DNA of 64,000 nt, taken from positions 62,001 to 126,000 of the forward strand of contig CAVUMB010000008.1 in assembly GCA_963742405.1 (NCBI GenBank), read 5' to 3'. Below the pieces are notes generated by a model. That model saw only the letters and a list, made by a program, of their open reading frames with translations, was not told the DNA's origin and ran no database searches. The DNA comes from JAGVSR01 sp963742405 (GTDB lineage Bacteria > Pseudomonadota > Alphaproteobacteria > Rhizobiales > Hyphomicrobiaceae). The translations under genes and the position numbers were made by a program. Shown piece by piece: positions 62,789 through 64,000 of the stretch; within the stretch, counting starts at the first letter, position 1; every line of letters begins with the position of its first letter.

Positions 62789-64000
62789 TTACGTCCCCAT
62801 TTCTCGAGTGCCCGAAGATCCGCCGAGACCTTGCATGTCCGGTATGCGAGCCATCGCCCGATCCTCGGCGAGCGGATACTGACGATCGATGCCTTGATCG
62901 AGCAGGTCCAGCTCACGCCGCAAGGCCGGGCGGCGCCACTCAGGCAGCGTTTCCAGAAGATTCAGGATCATCGCCCGCAGGCGCCGGGCCACTTGGAAGT
63001 TCTCGGTTCCGTAGAGCCGGATCTCGCTGCAAGACAGCTCGACGAAATCCTCCCAGTTTGGAGTGGGCGAGACGACCCGCAGCCGCCCGGCCGCATCTGC
63101 TGATCTGGTCGTCATGCAAATGGCGGCGGCCCACCATGCGCAAGCAGTCGATGGAGTTGGTCGATCGCAAGAACCGCAGTCGTCGGGTCATTGATGGCTT
63201 TGGACAGGGCCTTGATGGCGATATCGACGATCACGCGGAACGCAAATGTGGCATCCTGCTCCAATGTGCGCTCGCGCCCGAACGCGACCGCATCCCGCAA
63301 TGAGCCTTCGTCCACATTGTCGCTGGACCCGTGAATCTTGAACAGGGGATCTCCGGTCGCGACGAAATCACCGACGCGAGGAACCAATGCGACGACAGCG
63401 CCGATCCTTTGCGCTTCGATCACCAGCATTTGGATGTTCACCGCTAGAATGATCGCCGATGCACCGTCGTGAGCGACGATACGATGAGCCGGTTCGAGTT
63501 TCGGCGCATGAAGCTGCCCGGTGTCAGTCTCCTTGATGGGGTTGGGATACACGCTCTCAATGACCGCCTTTCCCTGCTCTCCAACAAGCCAGACGATGCT
63601 AACGGGCCGTAGCAGCCGCGCGGAATAGTCGATCAGATGGAGGAAGGCGGCGAGCGAAGAGAGCCCCAGCCCCGCGGAGATCCAGATGAGAAGACGGGGC
63701 GCTGTGGAATCGGGTCGCGAGACCGCGCCAATGGCGAAGAGCATCGTGAATACGAATAGGCCCACGGTTCCCCGAATGACATTGTCGCGCAATAGCGTAG
63801 TGGCAATGACCCGCGGGCTTAGCTGTCCGCTTGCGACCTGAATTGCGACCAGCATCGACCCGAACGTGAACACCAGAAATGAAAGTGTCAGCGTGATGAT
63901 GGTCTGCATCGCCGCCGTGGTTCCGGCCTCAGTCAATGGCCATATGGGAACCCAGTTCAATCGGCTGTCGACGGCAATCGCGACACGTAACGCAATCTGC
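62789..64000 (-). CDS. DUF2254 membrane protein, partial at the right edge, two frameshifts
   Basis: Open from base 64000 (LRVAIAVDSRLNWVPIWPL) with further membrane helices (AMQTIITLTLSFLVFTFGSMLVAIQVASGQLSPRVI, GTVGLFVFTMLFAIGA, LLIWISAGLGLSSLAAFLHLID), then a soluble domain (VVALVPRVGDFVATGDPLFKIHG and VIVDIAIKALSKAINDPTTAVLAIDQLHRLL). Near 63130 the frame changes to RMVGRRHLHDDQI and near 63100 again to AAGRLRVVSPTPNWEDFVELSCSEIRLYG, the DUF2254 end. Both fit one gained base. The family is widespread and uncharacterised; its conserved soluble part is predicted cytosolic or periplasmic. The N-terminus lies outside the window. Confidence 0.88.

Overview
The window is GC-rich, densely coding DNA from an alphaproteobacterium, most likely of the order Hyphomicrobiales. 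This rests on gene content, not on a search: a UvrB with the long C-terminal extension carrying KPxLDEMG-type repeats, a Tat-exported right-handed repeat protein of the TIGR03808 type, a PetP-PetR-like MarR/response-regulator pair with a sensor kinase divergent from ilvE, a second EF-G-like GTPase, and many small secreted or two-helix proteins. No rRNA, tRNA, CRISPR array or complete insertion sequence was seen.

Layout. 1-9993: cell-wall and housekeeping functions, namely an RlpA-like protein, a molybdopterin-binding CinA-type protein, sfsA, an exported MsrB-MsrA methionine sulfoxide reductase pair, a membrane-anchored VOC-domain protein, the EF-G-like GTPase, and cytochrome c' with cytochrome b561. 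10011-20359: aspartate aminotransferase, small membrane proteins, an SDR oxidoreductase, a secreted SRPBCC protein, uvrB, a Gly-rich secreted protein and the TIGR03808 protein. 20530-29709: an envelope and exoenzyme block with an AsmA-like protein, an M23 peptidase with Pro-Ala tails, a very large subtilisin/EF-hand/thermolysin composite, and a Tat-exported lysozyme-like protein. 29855-43508: hydroxypyruvate isomerase, arfB, flavin reductase, a phytoene-desaturase-like oxidoreductase, ilvE, petP-petR-kinase, two tandem exported pentapeptide-repeat proteins, a PNPOx-like protein, and two secreted proteins with possible wall-enzyme cores. 43509-51853: a mosaic region with a ParB-domain DNA methyltransferase, a DUF5681 protein, a decayed second methyltransferase, several broken genes, a small lipoprotein with a strong terminator and an orphan HigA-like regulator. 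51854-64000: an ion and polyphosphate block with a VIT-like protein, two SulP permeases, sixA, bactofilin, a K+ channel and a CAX antiporter on the plus strand; facing them are PPK2, a HlyD/DUF3302 pair, a membrane protein and a DUF2254 protein.

A striking property of the whole window is the number of clean frameshifts inside otherwise well-conserved genes. I count about 26 junctions, and about 22 fit one extra base. That bias points first to insertion-prone sequencing rather than gene decay. I therefore describe most of these genes as single genes with a frameshift, and reserve 'pseudogene' for truncated, nonsense-interrupted or multiply broken ones.

Coordinates of frameshifted genes give the outer limits of the reconstructed reading. 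Functions are assigned from motifs recognised by eye; no database search was possible.
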